From Nannochloris sp. 'desiccata' (lineage: Eukaryota; Chlorophyta; Trebouxiophyceae; Chlorellales; Chlorellaceae), in contig JAGTXX020000011.1 in assembly GCA_019044685.2 (NCBI GenBank), positions 1,240,001-1,304,000 of the forward strand: 64,000 nt of DNA. The letters run 5' to 3'. Shown here piece by piece: positions 22,062-33,212 of the stretch. The notes beneath the pieces were generated by a model, which was not told the origin of the DNA, searched no databases, and worked only from the letters and a program-made list of their open reading frames with translations. Position 1 is the first letter of the stretch. Every line of letters begins with the position of its first letter. The position numbers and the translations under genes were made by a program.

Positions 22062-22165
22062 GAAATCCAGCCTTTTTCTCGCCGCCGCTCCTCCCGCCCC
22101 TCCACCAATGGCTGGCAACCTGTCTAACAGCAGCGGAGGCAGAAACCTCGAGAAACCAGCACTGT
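22035..22165 (-). repeat. Repeat family B, inverted partial copy
   Basis: Its reverse complement (GCTGGTTTCTCGAGGTT ... TTAGACAGGTTG ... CTCAAGGCAGCAGC) matches 26832-26960. Confidence 0.75.
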
Positions 22166-22433
22166 CGGTGTTAGAGCACCTGATGGAGATGTCAAACAAC
22201 GGCGGCCTTCAATGACCTTGCTATAGATCCATCTGGAATCTACATAAAAGAGAGAGAAAGTACAAAAAAAGTTGTATGAATTACCAATTATTAATAGTGA
22301 AACAGGAACTACTGTACATAATGATCTAATCGAAATAAAATTTAATTTATTTATCTGAAATTGGCGGCAATGCCGTACCCCGCTTAAGAATTAAAAATTG
22401 AATAGAGAAAAAACAGCCAGCTCGCTAATGAAA
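22166..22433. other. AT-rich spacer
   Basis: No gene seen; 3' flank of the minus-strand membrane-protein gene. Confidence 0.4.
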
Positions 22434-23180
22434 CTATCCTTGAGGCTTTCCTCCGTTGATTGCTGCCAAAATAACAGTTTTCTGCTGTTCCATTGCTTCC
22501 AACATCTCAGTCTTCTGCTGTTCCATTGCTCCCAACATCTCAGTCTTCTGCTGAGCTAACCTCTGATCCAGGTGCTCCATGATCTCAGTCTTTACTTCTG
22601 AGATCTCAGTCTTCAAGCGGGAATGCATTTTCGCCAGAACCGCCGGGAGCTGTTTCAGCCTTGATGTCTGTTCGGACAAGGAATCGACCACGTATTTTGC
22701 TGCAGTTACTAAAGCGCCTAGAAATCCGACATATGCTGTGAGCTCCGCCAAACCAGTCTGCAAAAAACATGAAAATTGAGATTTTAGCAGGTGATGGTGG
22801 AAGAGGAGGGGAGACTGGATTTTACTATCAAAAATAAGCTAAGAAACACCTACCCTCTGGAAGATCAGGCATCCAATATAACCGAAAATACAAGCGGCAG
22901 CCATGGTAGTGGGGTTTACCCATTTACTGAGTTGCTCCATCTTACTTTCTGGATTCTTGTGTTGCAGAAGTTGCTCGTAGTCCCACTCCAGGTCCTGCTC
23001 CTCGGTAGACTTCACCGGGGTTCTCGAGGTGGCATGTCTAGTTGCGAGGGCAGCGGCGCGATTGTTTTTAGCAGTCTGTGAAAAAATGATGGGTGAGAAA
23101 ACCGCGATCCTAAGTTTGCTGCGAACGTTCATTTGCCCCGGCAAACGGCAGCACACGGCGCTTCGAGCGATGTTATTCAT
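22434..23180 (-). CDS. Small membrane-associated coiled-coil protein (intact paralogue of 7,572-8,455)
   Basis: Exons 23180-22854 and 22757-22434 (donor GTAGGT, acceptor TTTTGCAG, phase 0) give 216 aa. A region from about 39 on is shared with the damaged copy: EEQDLEWDYEQLLQHK, then two hydrophobic segments split by the intron (TMAAACIFGYIGCLIF and TGLAELTAYVGFLGALV), then a helical tail with three KTEM/KTVI-type heptads (AMEQQKTEMLEAMEQQ). Codons before residue 36 include TCATTTTTTCACAG, which looks like an old acceptor site. The damaged copy has an intron there, so this copy may have lost one. Unknown function; perhaps an organelle-membrane protein. Confidence 0.6.
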
Positions 23181-23246
23181 ACTTCATTTTTTCTAAAATG
23201 TGCAAAAAAAAGTGTGATAAAAGAAGCCAGTGCTTGGCGGTTTATG

Positions 23247-23381
<135 letters not shown>

Positions 23382-23559
23382 AGTAATGTAATACAGCCTT
23401 TAATATATAAATATATTCTGCTGCCAGAAAACTGGGCTACAGATAATAATAAAGAAGAAGAGCTAGAAGTAAAACAAACTTCAAAGACAAAAATATACAA
23501 AAACAACAAAAACACCGTCGACGCTGTAAAAAATATTCATATCCTAAAAACAGAACAGA

Positions 23560-24273
23560 TCAGAAACCATGGCGGCGATTCTTCCGACCCAAAGGGCGTC
23601 CTCTATCCCTTCCAGTAGGGACATACACACCAGATCCTCGTCCAGAGCCTCTGCGACGACCACGAGGTCTCCCAGTGTAAGGCGAAGAAGGCGTCCTTCT
23701 CGGATGTCCACTGGGAGTTGTCAAGGGGTCGTGCAGAGGGGTAGATAAGTTCTGGCCCATCCTTTCAACAATCCTGCTGCTTCTTCTGTAAGGAGCAGGG
23801 CTGGTTGGTGTGCTGACATGGCTGGCATTTCCAACAGGAGCACTTGGAACAGCGGCATCAGCAGTGGCGGTTTGGAGACCGTTTGTGGTTTGGAGACCAT
23901 TTTCTGGTGCTGTTTGCTGCTGAGTCAAGGGCTCGTGCATCACGAATTTTGTCCAGATTTTGCGATCGCTAGCTAGTTCATACCAGTCTAGACCATCAGG
24001 GAATCCGCCTTTTAATTTCATAATATCCTGTTCATATAATTTCCGCAGACTCAATTTTCTACCCCGTTTCCGGGGTCCTTCCATCTGGCTAAAAAGCAAT
24101 ATTTTTGGAAGACGATCATTAGACATACGAATAACATGACCCATCCAAAGCATGCGCTGACGTCTACAGAATTCGTCCATTGATACCGTCTTTAACCGTT
24201 CATGAACCTCCTGGTGTGATACCATACTATGATATCCCGCCAGCTGATACCAAGAATCGCTCGCAGTTGACAC
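23560..24273 (-). pseudogene. LINE C-terminal frame
   Basis: Continues the RT polypeptide after a one-base frame change near 24225-24245 (HQEVHERLKTVSMDEFCRRQ, RMLWMGHVIRMSNDRLPK, the typical LINE post-RT segment). It ends in a Pro/Ser/Arg-rich basic tail (RPRGRRRGSGRGSG) that may bind nucleic acid. Confidence 0.7.
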
Positions 24274-25799
24274 TGGTGAAAGTGTTCAAGTTTAGCAGTA
24301 AGGGCCGCAGTTAGGGGCCAGGACTCGGCTCCATATGTTAGAATAGGTATAACCAAGCTATGATAAAGGCGAAGTTTAGCTTTAATGCTCACCTTTCTGC
24401 TGCGTAAAACAGTGCCTAGTTTACGAACAGCGCCCCATGCTGCACCAACACGGACATTAATCTCCTTCTCAATTGACCCATCATTACTGTACCAAGAGCC
24501 CAGATATTTAGCGTTCTCAACAACCTTAATTTCCTCTCCATTGATGCTGATGTGTGGGTCTAGTGGTCGATCGCTTCCGGCGATAACCAAGATATTGGTT
24601 TTATCAATACTGACCTTTAACCCCCAGCGGTTGCATATTGAATTAATTCTTTGTAAGAGGAAGTCCAGCTCTGCCTCATCCTTAGAAAAAGAAGCAATAT
24701 CATCCGCAAGTAAAAGCATCAGAATTTTAACGATCACCGAGTCAGGTAGCGGTGTGCTGCCAAGGGTTAGCGTCCTGGACGTTGCCTTGGAGAACAGCTG
24801 GATCCCACCGTGTGGTTCCACCGCTTCTTGTATCTGCCTTGTTAGCACATCAGCTACCAAATTCCACTCTGGGTTGGATGCAGCACTCCCCTGCTGCACT
24901 CCTGATGACGTACTGAATTCAGCAGAGCGGTGGCCCCGCCATCTCACTCGAGCACTCGTCCCAGAATGGAGATCATCAGCAACATCAATGAGATCTTCTT
25001 CAACACCAGCACTACGCATTATTTCAAGTAAAGCAGGACGGTCTACACTATCAAATGCTTTTTCAATATCGATTAAAGCCACAAACAAGGGCTTGCTGCG
25101 TTCAATTGCAGCATCGATTATATCTTGGAAGCTAAATCTCTGGTCTCTGCAACCCGGTTTTAAGCGAAAACCAGCTTGACTTTCATGGAGACGTTCCTCA
25201 TTTCCATTTCGCAATCTCTGTGCTAAAATAGAAGATATGATTTGATAGAACTTATTTGCAATCTGGATACCGCGGCGGTTTTTGGGCATTGCAAAGTCGC
25301 CTTTTTTAGGTAGAGAGACTATCAGATCAAATACCTTGAACGATTCAGGGATGCCGAGGGACCATCCTTTCATTATGAATTTCACCAGAACTGACGTGAA
25401 CACAGGTCCAGCATACTTCAAGTGTTCATTTCGAATGCCGTTGGGGTCAGCGGCCTTCTTCTGCTTCAGCAGTTTGAGTGCCCGGTGAACTTCTTCCACT
25501 GTGATTGGAGTTGCAGCAGAGATAGATGTTGAATCTATAGTTGGCAGGGTTGAAAGTGCCTCCGCCCTGACACTATTGACTTCATTATATAGCACTCCAT
25601 AAAATTCAGCTAGCTCTGCTGCCTGTGCCTCCGGCGGGATTATTACTGACCCATTTGCAGCCTTTATTACCACATCATTCCGTGAATTCGTCTGCCTGCC
25701 TCGTTCTGAAGCATTCGTGATTGCCTTTATAACTTGCCACGCTCGCCCTTGATGGCGCACTGTAGTAGCGTCATTTACAGAGTGCAGCATGCGATCCAT
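24192..25799 (-). pseudogene. LINE reverse transcriptase frame
   Basis: 535 codons. RT motifs: KKAADPNGIRNEHLKY, LPKKGDFAMPKNRRGIQIAN, ESQAGFRLKPGCRDQRFSFQ, VALIDIEKAFDSVDR, SSGVQQGSAASN, catalytic LLLADDIASF (Leu instead of Tyr/Phe before ADD), WGLKVSIDKTNILV and AKYLGSWYSNDGS. It copies element RNA at a nicked target. It is broken at both ends by frame changes, so this copy is probably dead. Confidence 0.85.
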
Positions 25800-25925
25800 T
25801 TCCTCTTGTCTCCCTCGTACCGACTCTTTTCGGTAGCTGCCCTTAGATTCTTCAACTCAGCAACCTCTTCAGGTGTCTTGTCATGTTTATGTTTTTCCCT
25901 CAGACTCTTTCTCCCATATAGGTTG

Positions 25926-26690
25926 AGCAGGCAACCAAAACAAAGTTAGAAGAAATAGATATCCCAGAAATATAGTTCTCCCACAGATATAACTAGGATT
26001 GTATTTTGATTTTACAGGGAGGGCTGATATTTGACTTCAAAGCGATTCATTGTTTCTGATCCGATCTTCACCGTCTGGTTCCTGGCATACATAACGCCCC
26101 AACTCTTTATATCTCTTTATGTGTTTGTTTTGCTTAGCATGTAACAGACCATCGCCATTCTTTTTATAGTTAAAGCAGCTTTGGGGATCCAGACGCCAGC
26201 ATGACCAACCGACGCCAACTAAAAAGGCAGCAGCTCCCTCTTGCTGCCAAATTGCAGATATTAAACAAGCAAGCTAGGACCACAGATGTAATGCAGGTAG
26301 GTGATGCCACTCCAGAGGCGATCAGCGCAGCCGCAGCCACTAGGCTCCAGCCTAATCAGCCTCAGCCCATTCCACCGCCGGCCACCCCGTCGTCGCTTGC
26401 CAATGGGCATCCAACATGTTCTTCAGGTCCAGCTTGGTGACCTTTGTTCTGCCTTTGATGGCGCTCTGCAATTTCTGAATGGCTGTGGTGTTGACAACGC
26501 CCTGCAGTGCCTCAATGAAATGTGGAAATGCTGATGCCTGCTCTCCCGCCGAGTGACTTCTCCTTGGCGTCGAGCTTCTCCAAGACCTCCTGCAAAGCTT
26601 GAATGCCATCCTGCAGGTTGCCCTTCTCCTCAGAAAGCCTCGCAATAACCCTCACCACCGCTTCGAGCCTGCCCTTCTGCATTGTTAGGC
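25926..26690 (+). repeat. Direct repeat copy B, truncated recombinase element
   Basis: Matches 16500-17245 from its first base. Its minus-strand frame (26645-26352, ending WPAVEWAEAD) is the frameshifted 3' end of the C-terminal frame. Similarity stops near 26690, so no recombinase domain remains. Confidence 0.85.
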
Positions 26691-26825
26691 CATGAGTTAA
26701 GAGCTTGGCGGAGGCTGGCGGTGGAGGGCGGAGAAAAACGCCCTTTTATAAAACGAGGATAAAAAGCCAGTGCAGCTACGTGCGAGCAGGGGGATTTGCT
26801 ACGTACGGGTGGGCCATCAATAGAT

Positions 26826-27130
26826 GAAAGAGCAGCGCTGGTTTCTCGAGGTTCCTGCATCCGCTGCTGCGATTAGACAGGTTGGCAGCCACTGGTGGCT
26901 GGAGGCGGACGAGAAACATGCTGGATTTTCTTCAAGGCAGCAGCGAGTCAGCCAAAAGGAGCGAGTGCAGCTCGCTTCTCAACCAGCTGATGCCGATGCT
27001 TTGATATGGTGGGTGCTACCAATCAGGGGTGCAGACGCCGCAGGTGATCAGAAATCGCTTGAGCGATCATCAACATTGTGATCAGCGCAGCACTGGTGGG
27101 GAGCGGGCAGCTTCGGCCTCTCCCTGAGGT
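26826..27130 (+). repeat. Repeat family B, longest copy
   Basis: Shares its right two thirds with 21360-21600 (direct) and its left part with 22035-22165 (inverted). A non-autonomous element is likely, but no terminal repeats or target duplication could be fixed. Confidence 0.75.
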
Positions 27131-27373
27131 GTGACGTTCATTTTTTTTCTCTTTGCAGGAATTGCTGTAAACGGCGTTTAAAATGCCAGTTCCCAGCTCT
27201 CTCCCAACCTTTCTCCCAGCCTTAATTTCTCATCTCAGATTTTGCGTGGGAGAGTTTCCACGCAAAATATTGAAAGTTTTTATGGTTCCTTGCCTTGAGC
27301 AAGCGCCCAAAACAAATATTTTAAACATCCAAATCTTTTATCAATTATAATCTCGATATACAACGGCCGAATC

Positions 27374-28211
27374 ATGGCTTTCACCAAGCTGAGCTGTCAG
27401 CAATTTCCAAAAATTTCCTCTTGCAGCGCTAGTTTCCCACCTAGACTATCGCAGAGACCTGCTATGCGTTCTTCACGTGTAGGATTTCGTATCGAGGGGC
27501 AGCACACCCAAGCTTTTGCAGGGTCTGCTATCCCTACCCCCGATGAGGATAAAGAGGTTGCTCATTCTGCCTTCTTGCACGCCTTTCAAGAAGCTAAACC
27601 CGAAAAAGCACGTGTTCCTGGCATGCAAGAATTTGCCTCAGCCATCTTAGCGCGCTCAAGAATCCCTTCACAGCAATATTCCGACCCTTTGAAACATATT
27701 TTTGATGTACGTCGGAGGAAATCAAATATCTTGTTTTGGAAAAACCAGCCTTTATAGTTCAATAAATTGAGCATAGTTTGCTTAAAATCTCGTTTGCAGG
27801 AATTTGACACCAATGGTGATGGATCCTTGGAATCTCACGAGGTTGGTGAGGCTTTACGCTCCCGCAATGTTAAAATTTCTGACGAGCAAGTCGACATGTT
27901 CATAGACGGTAAGATTTATTTAATCTAAAACTTTTTGTAGGTGCAATTAGATTAAGTCTTTCCCTCTTTACTGACCTCTCTTGTGCGATGGTTTTGCAGC
28001 CGTGGATCTTACACAAAGTCACCAAGTACATCAATCTGAGTTTAGGGATTTCATCCTTCACATGGCAGCGGCAGATTTGCACAGCAGAAAAGTTATGCAT
28101 GACCCTTCTCAAGAAGGCGATTGGGTCAAGTGCACTCTGGAATCTGATGACGAGATTCAAGATAGGTTGAAGTCATGGGTCGATAACATCATGCTGAGAA
28201 GATATAAGTAG
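27374..28211 (+). CDS. EF-hand calcium-binding protein, probably plastid-targeted
   Basis: Exons 27374-27706, 27800-27908 and 28000-28211 give 217 aa. The N-terminus (MAFTKLSCQQFPKISSCSAS) is Ser/Arg-rich without acids, like a plastid transit peptide. The canonical EF-hand loop DTNGDGSLESHE spans the first splice; the second loop (DLTQSHQVHQSEF) lacks several Ca2+ ligands and is probably inactive. Together they look like one EF-hand pair. Ca2+-sensing role inferred; partner unknown. Confidence 0.8.
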
Positions 28212-28691
28212 AAAATAAATAAAAGTTTTGGGAGAGAAAAAAAAGCGTTTGAAATTTTCCAGAAGGTGGTGATATACCAGTACTATGATACAGCACAGGA
28301 ATTGAACAAACAAACTGATGCTCTATACTACCGTGTGAGTCCAATAGTGCAATTTTGAAACGAATAGTGTAATATAAAGAAGACTTTAACTAAGGATGTG
28401 ATGATCCTTTCTTACACAGTAGGTTAAAAACAAATCCTAGCATTTAAAACCGAGCCCTTCAGATCCAGGTATCCTAGGCGCTCTTTAATTTAAGAGAATG
28501 TGCATGAGCAAGTGATTAACTAAAAGATGCGACGGGGACCAGAGGATGTAGAAAGTCTGGGCGGTGGTGGCCAAGAAAAGAAGAAAATTGAAAGTTTGCT
28601 GTGCAAACCAGGTGCTGTGCTTTCTTTGCTTTCTTATAATTCCATATGAAATACATCGGATGAATTATTTGAGTTAGGTAGACAGCCAAAA
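28212..28691. other. Spacer with a 40-codon frame (28527-28649)
   Basis: The frame ATG 28527 to TGA 28649 encodes MRRGPEDVESLGGGGQ and so on. It sits about 45 bp before the NKAP start, so it may be an upstream ORF in the leader, a tiny gene, or chance. Nothing else seen. Confidence 0.3.
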
Positions 28692-29922
28692 ATGGCAAGG
28701 TCTCCTTCCCCACAAAGGGATTCCAGGAATTATAGAGACCGTTCTCGAAGTCCGGCAGAAAGGAGAAGGTCTAGGTCGCCTCGACAACGAAGAAGATCAC
28801 CTAGAAGATCATCTCCAGACTATAGACCAGATAATAGGCGGGAGAGATCTCCCAACGATAGAAGGCGTGATCGGCCACCAAGAGACAGAGATGGGCCGAG
28901 AAGAGGAGGTTCAGGGGGTCGTCAGCGCCGAGATGATGATATTAGTGACGATGACATTAAGGCAGAGTCATTTCAAGATTTGTAAGTTGTAATTTAGTAA
29001 GGAGTTTCTAGATTATTTATTGTATTTGAATCACCGCTCGTTGCCGTCCCTAAAAGCACCATCTCTCGACGTTAATTTTCTGTTCACAAAACCTTTTTGC
29101 AGTCGCCGTCTAAAGCGTATCAAAATGATGGAACGTGATTACAAGTGTATCTGGCGCAATACCCCTACACCACCTCCGGAAGAGCGGGCTAGAATACTGG
29201 CCGAGAGGGAGCAAAAAGAAGCAAAAGAGCGTGAAAAGAAACAAGCAGCTGAACTCGCAGCACAAAAACTGGCACACACAAAGGCAGCGAAAGCCGAAGA
29301 AGACGCTGCTATTGCGGCTGCTGCACTATCTTACGGCAAAAACGCTTCTGCCTCTGCTCTTCCTCCTGGAGCAGACAACGATGAAATTTTTCAACAGCTG
29401 AACGCTAGAGAGGTTTCTCTATTTAAAGACTTTATGAGAGAACATAGAGAACAAGCGGAAGCTGAAAAGGCTGCCCGTCTAGCTCAAGAAGAAGAAGATA
29501 AAGTAGTTGGTCCAGTTCCATTGCTTTCATCGGAACCAGGATTCAAAGCAGATTATGGAACTCACTTGCGCCCTGGAGAAGGCAGTGCTATGGCTGCATA
29601 CTTACAAGACGGTAAACGTATCCCTCGTCGTGGTGAAGTCGGCCTCGATGCTGAGCAGATTGATCAATTCGAAAGAGCTGGTTATGTGATGAGTGGCAGT
29701 CGGCATGCAAGAATGAATGCAGTGCGAATTCGTAAAGAAAATCAAGTATACACCGCAGAGGAGAAATCTGCATTGGCTATGTTTAATTTTGAAGAGAATA
29801 AGAGAAAGGAACAGAAGATTCTGGATGATATGAGGCGGTTGGTGGATAGAACACTTGGCCCAGCGGCAGATGGTGGGGCAAGTGCGGCGGGAGCAAGTGG
29901 AGGCGAGGACGGTGGGTCTTGA
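28692..29922 (+). CDS. NKAP: NKAP-family protein (SR-rich N-terminus, NKAP/SynMuv C-terminal domain)
   Basis: Exons 28692-28981 and 29103-29922 (GTAAGT donor, TTTTGCAG acceptor, phase 2) give 369 aa. Residues 1-85 are an RS-like region. The C-terminal domain is very conserved: LRPGEGSAMAAYLQDGKRI, PRRGEVGLDAEQIDQFE, GYVMSGSRHARMNAVRIRKE, NQVYTAEEKSALAMFNFEE. NKAP proteins bind RNA and the spliceosome in the nucleus and act in splicing and transcriptional repression. TGTAA at 29946-29950 is a probable poly(A) signal. Confidence 0.92.
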
Positions 29923-30669
29923 CAAATTTATAACATTAATGACGATGTAATACATGTGTACGTATCATATATGGGATAAATAGAGGCGGTTTCTTCAGGA
30001 ACGTTAGTAAAATCTAATATCTACCTTCATATCTCAAATTTGAACTTGCGACTGGCAGTTTCGGTCTTTAAAACCTCACCATGCAGTGCGACACCCCCTC
30101 ATTCTTAAATTGTTTTTGATCAAGTACGCATCTAGTCGGTGCTAGTGTTCTACTGGGATCAACTCGAGCCTTAATTAGAAACGAAGCTAATACCAAATTA
30201 CATAAAGTTGTTGTCTGGCCAGAAGGTAAGGATTGCCCGAAGCCATCATTGCTGACATTGTTAGACATAATCTTACCATTGTAGTCATATTGGAAAACTA
30301 TATTACTACCCAACGCACCGAGTTTTTCTCGGTTTTGGGTCTTTAAGTCAATTTTTGAATCACTTAGTAATCCAACAATCTCAACTCAACCCCCTCTTTA
30401 ATAATGTACAGGTCCTAATGCAACGGCTTCTACACTAGTAAGTGAATTTATAGTCATGTGTTCATTCAACCTACGTGCTGAATAAGGGTTCTAGGCTTGG
30501 ACCCTCTTTTAGTCAGTCAACTTTGCCGCTCCCGTCGATGAGCATGGCCAACAGCACCTAGGGTCGACCAGTAGTTAACTCTGGAATATACAAATAATCA
30601 ACCATAGAAGCTTATTTTTAATTTTATTGCTGTATTTTGCATATTATTTTCCCCCATGCAGAAGGAGAA
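29923..30669. promoter_or_regulatory. Acetyl-CoA synthetase upstream region, possible leader intron
   Basis: TACACTA|GTAAGTG near 30440 and CCCCCATGCAG ending near 30660 form a plausible intron just before the ATG at 30670. Joining them does not extend the frame, so it would be a 5'-UTR intron. No other gene seen. Confidence 0.35.
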
Positions 30670-32780
30670 ATGGCCTCTGTTCACCCGCCTTCTGCATCTG
30701 TTGCCAAGGCCGCTCATGTAAAGAGCCTTGATGAGTATCGCTTAATGTACGAGCAATCCATAAAAGATCCAGCTGTAAGTAAATAGCAATATAGGTAGAA
30801 ATAATTGTTCTTAATTACGGATTGGAAGGTACCGTAGCTCCAAAATATCAAAATTAAAATTCCCGCCGTTCTTGCTTTCTTCCTCTAAAGGCTTTCTGGG
30901 GTGATTTTGCCTGTCAATTCCACTGGAACAGGAAATGGGACGCCTCCAACTTCTCCAACTACAATTTCAACCTCAAACAAGGTTCAATAGAAATCAACTG
31001 GTTTATGGGCGCCGAGACCAATGTCTGCTACAACTGTCTCGATCGCCATGTTCTTGCCGGCAACGGCGACCGTGTCGCCTTTATTTGTGAAGGAAACGAC
31101 GTCGGCCCTGCCAAGAACTTCACCTACCAACAGGTTCTTGATGATGTTTGCAAGCTTGCTAACTATATGAAGTCCCAGGGAGTAGGTAAAGGCGATAACG
31201 TGACTATCTACATGCCTATGATTGCTGAATTGCCAATTGCTATGCTTGCCTGCGCTCGTCTTGGTGCCATTCACTCTGTTGTGTTCGCTGGATTTTCTGC
31301 TGAATCTCTCGCTGGTCGTATCTGTGACTCTGAGCCTAAAATGGTGCTCACTTGCTCTGGTGTGAAACGAGGTAACAAAGTAATTGAGTTGAAGAAGATT
31401 ATTGACGAGGCGTTGGAAATTTGTGACAATCAAGAACAAATCCACATTCCCCGTGTTGTGGTTTACGATCACGCTGAAGCTATTTCTCGTGATGCGGAGT
31501 CCATGTGCCATTTCCACCAAGAACGAGATGTTTGGTGGCAAGATGTTATTGCTGACCAATCCACAGAGTGCCCCGTCGAGTGGATGGAAGCAGAAGAGCC
31601 TTTGTTTAAATTATACACCTCTGGTTCTACTGGTAAACCCAAGGGTGTGTTACACACTACTGCTGGCTACATGATTGGTACTGCAGCTACTTTCCACTAC
31701 GTGTTTGACCATAAACCCGGTCAGGATGTGTATTGGTGTACCGCTGATTGTGGCTGGATTACTGGTCACTCGTACGTCACCTATGGTCCTATGTTGATGG
31801 GTGCAACTCAACTTATTTTTGAAGGTGTACCTACCTATCCTGATGCTGGACGTTGCTGGGATGTATGCGACACCCACAAGGTCACGTTGTTCTACACTGC
31901 CCCCACTGCCATCAGAACCCTAATGGCCTGTGGGGACTCCTTTGTGACGAAATACAACCGTACCTCTTTACGGGTCCTCGGTACTGTAGGTGAACCTATC
32001 AACCCTGAAGCGTGGAGGTGGTATAACGAGGTTGTAGGTAACCCGAGCTGTTCCATAGTTGATACGTGGTGGCAGACTGAGACTGGTGCTCATATGATTA
32101 CTCCGTTACCGGGCGCTACACCCACGAAACCTGGTTCTGCTACGTTACCCTTTTTTGGTGTTGAACCTGCTTTAGTTGATGAACAAGGTAAAGAAATTGA
32201 AGGTCCTGGTACTGGGTACTTGGTGATAAAGAAGCCTTGGCCGTCAATGCTCCGCACCATCGCAGGAGATCACCATCGCTTCGAACAGACCTACTTTTCT
32301 CATTATAACGGATATTATTTCACTGGCGATGGTGCCCGTCGTGATGAAGATGGGTACTATTGGATTACTGGACGTGTCGATGACGTAATCAATGTGTCTG
32401 GTCATCGTATTGGTACTGCAGAAGTGGAATCTGCCCTGGTGGGTTCACCAAAATGTGCCGAAGCTGCTGTGGTTCCTGTTGATCATCCTATTAAAGGTCA
32501 AGCTATCTACGCGTTTGTCACGTTAATGGGAGATGCAGAGTACCCTGCTGATCATACCATCAAATTGGAATTAATTGCTGCAGTCAGGAAAGCTATTGGC
32601 CCTATTGCTGCTCCGGAGGTTATCCACTGGGCGCCTGCTTTACCAAAGACTCGTTCTGGAAAAATTATGCGCAGAGTGCTGCGTAAGATTGCAAATGAAG
32701 AGGAAGATAGTTTGGGTGATATCTCAACCTTGGCCGATCCTTCTGTCGTTCGGAAGTTGCTGGAACTTCGTGGAAAGTAA
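30670..32780 (+). CDS. ACS: Acetyl-CoA synthetase (AMP-forming)
   Basis: Exons 30670-30774 and 30891-32780 (GTAAGT donor, TCTAAAG acceptor, phase 0) give 664 aa, normal for the family. Motifs: FWGDFACQFHWNRKWD, YTSGSTGKPKGVLHT (ATP loop), DTWWQTETGAHMITPLPG, YYFTGDGARRDEDGYYWITG, RVDDVINVSGHRIGTAEVES, and LPKTRSGKIMRR with the catalytic, acetylation-regulated Lys. It makes acetyl-CoA from acetate, ATP and CoA. No transit peptide is visible, so a cytosolic or peroxisomal place is likelier than plastid; no clear C-terminal SKL is present. Confidence 0.96.
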
Positions 32781-33212
32781 TTAAATATTTCAAAATTTAC
32801 TTCCCCGGTGAACATTTTTCCGACAACAAACAAACAACTAGTTTTTAATGATTTAATATTGATTAATGAATGGAGATAGAACATAGGTTTGAATATCAAA
32901 TGAAAGGGCTCTGTATGCATCCTATTGCGTAATAAATTTTGAACAAAAATTGAAACAAAGTTGTTTCTAAAACATATTTTTCACTGGCATCCTTGCAAGC
33001 GACTCTGTTTTTGAATTTCCTTTTTATAAGTACTACCCCTCAAGTTTACAAATTTTTGGCTTACACAGTATCCTTCCTTCTGGTAGTTTGTTTTGATTAC
33101 AATCAACTGTGGTGTTCGCTTTTCTCTGTTCCGCTTTTAAGAAATATTAAAAATCCGAAATCAAAAAATTTCCCGAAACTCAACAGATATTGATTGCTAC
33201 AAAAAAATAACT
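32781..33212. other. Convergent 3' flanks
   Basis: AT-rich spacer. TTACA near 33047 and 33062 (TGTAA on minus) could serve the F-box gene. No gene seen. Confidence 0.45.

Noticed and set aside
24385..25179. 264-codon plus-strand open frame
   Set aside because: Exact antisense of the LINE reverse transcriptase; peptide is Ser/Leu-rich shadow sequence.
30984..31559. 191-codon minus frame
   Set aside because: Antisense of acetyl-CoA synthetase.
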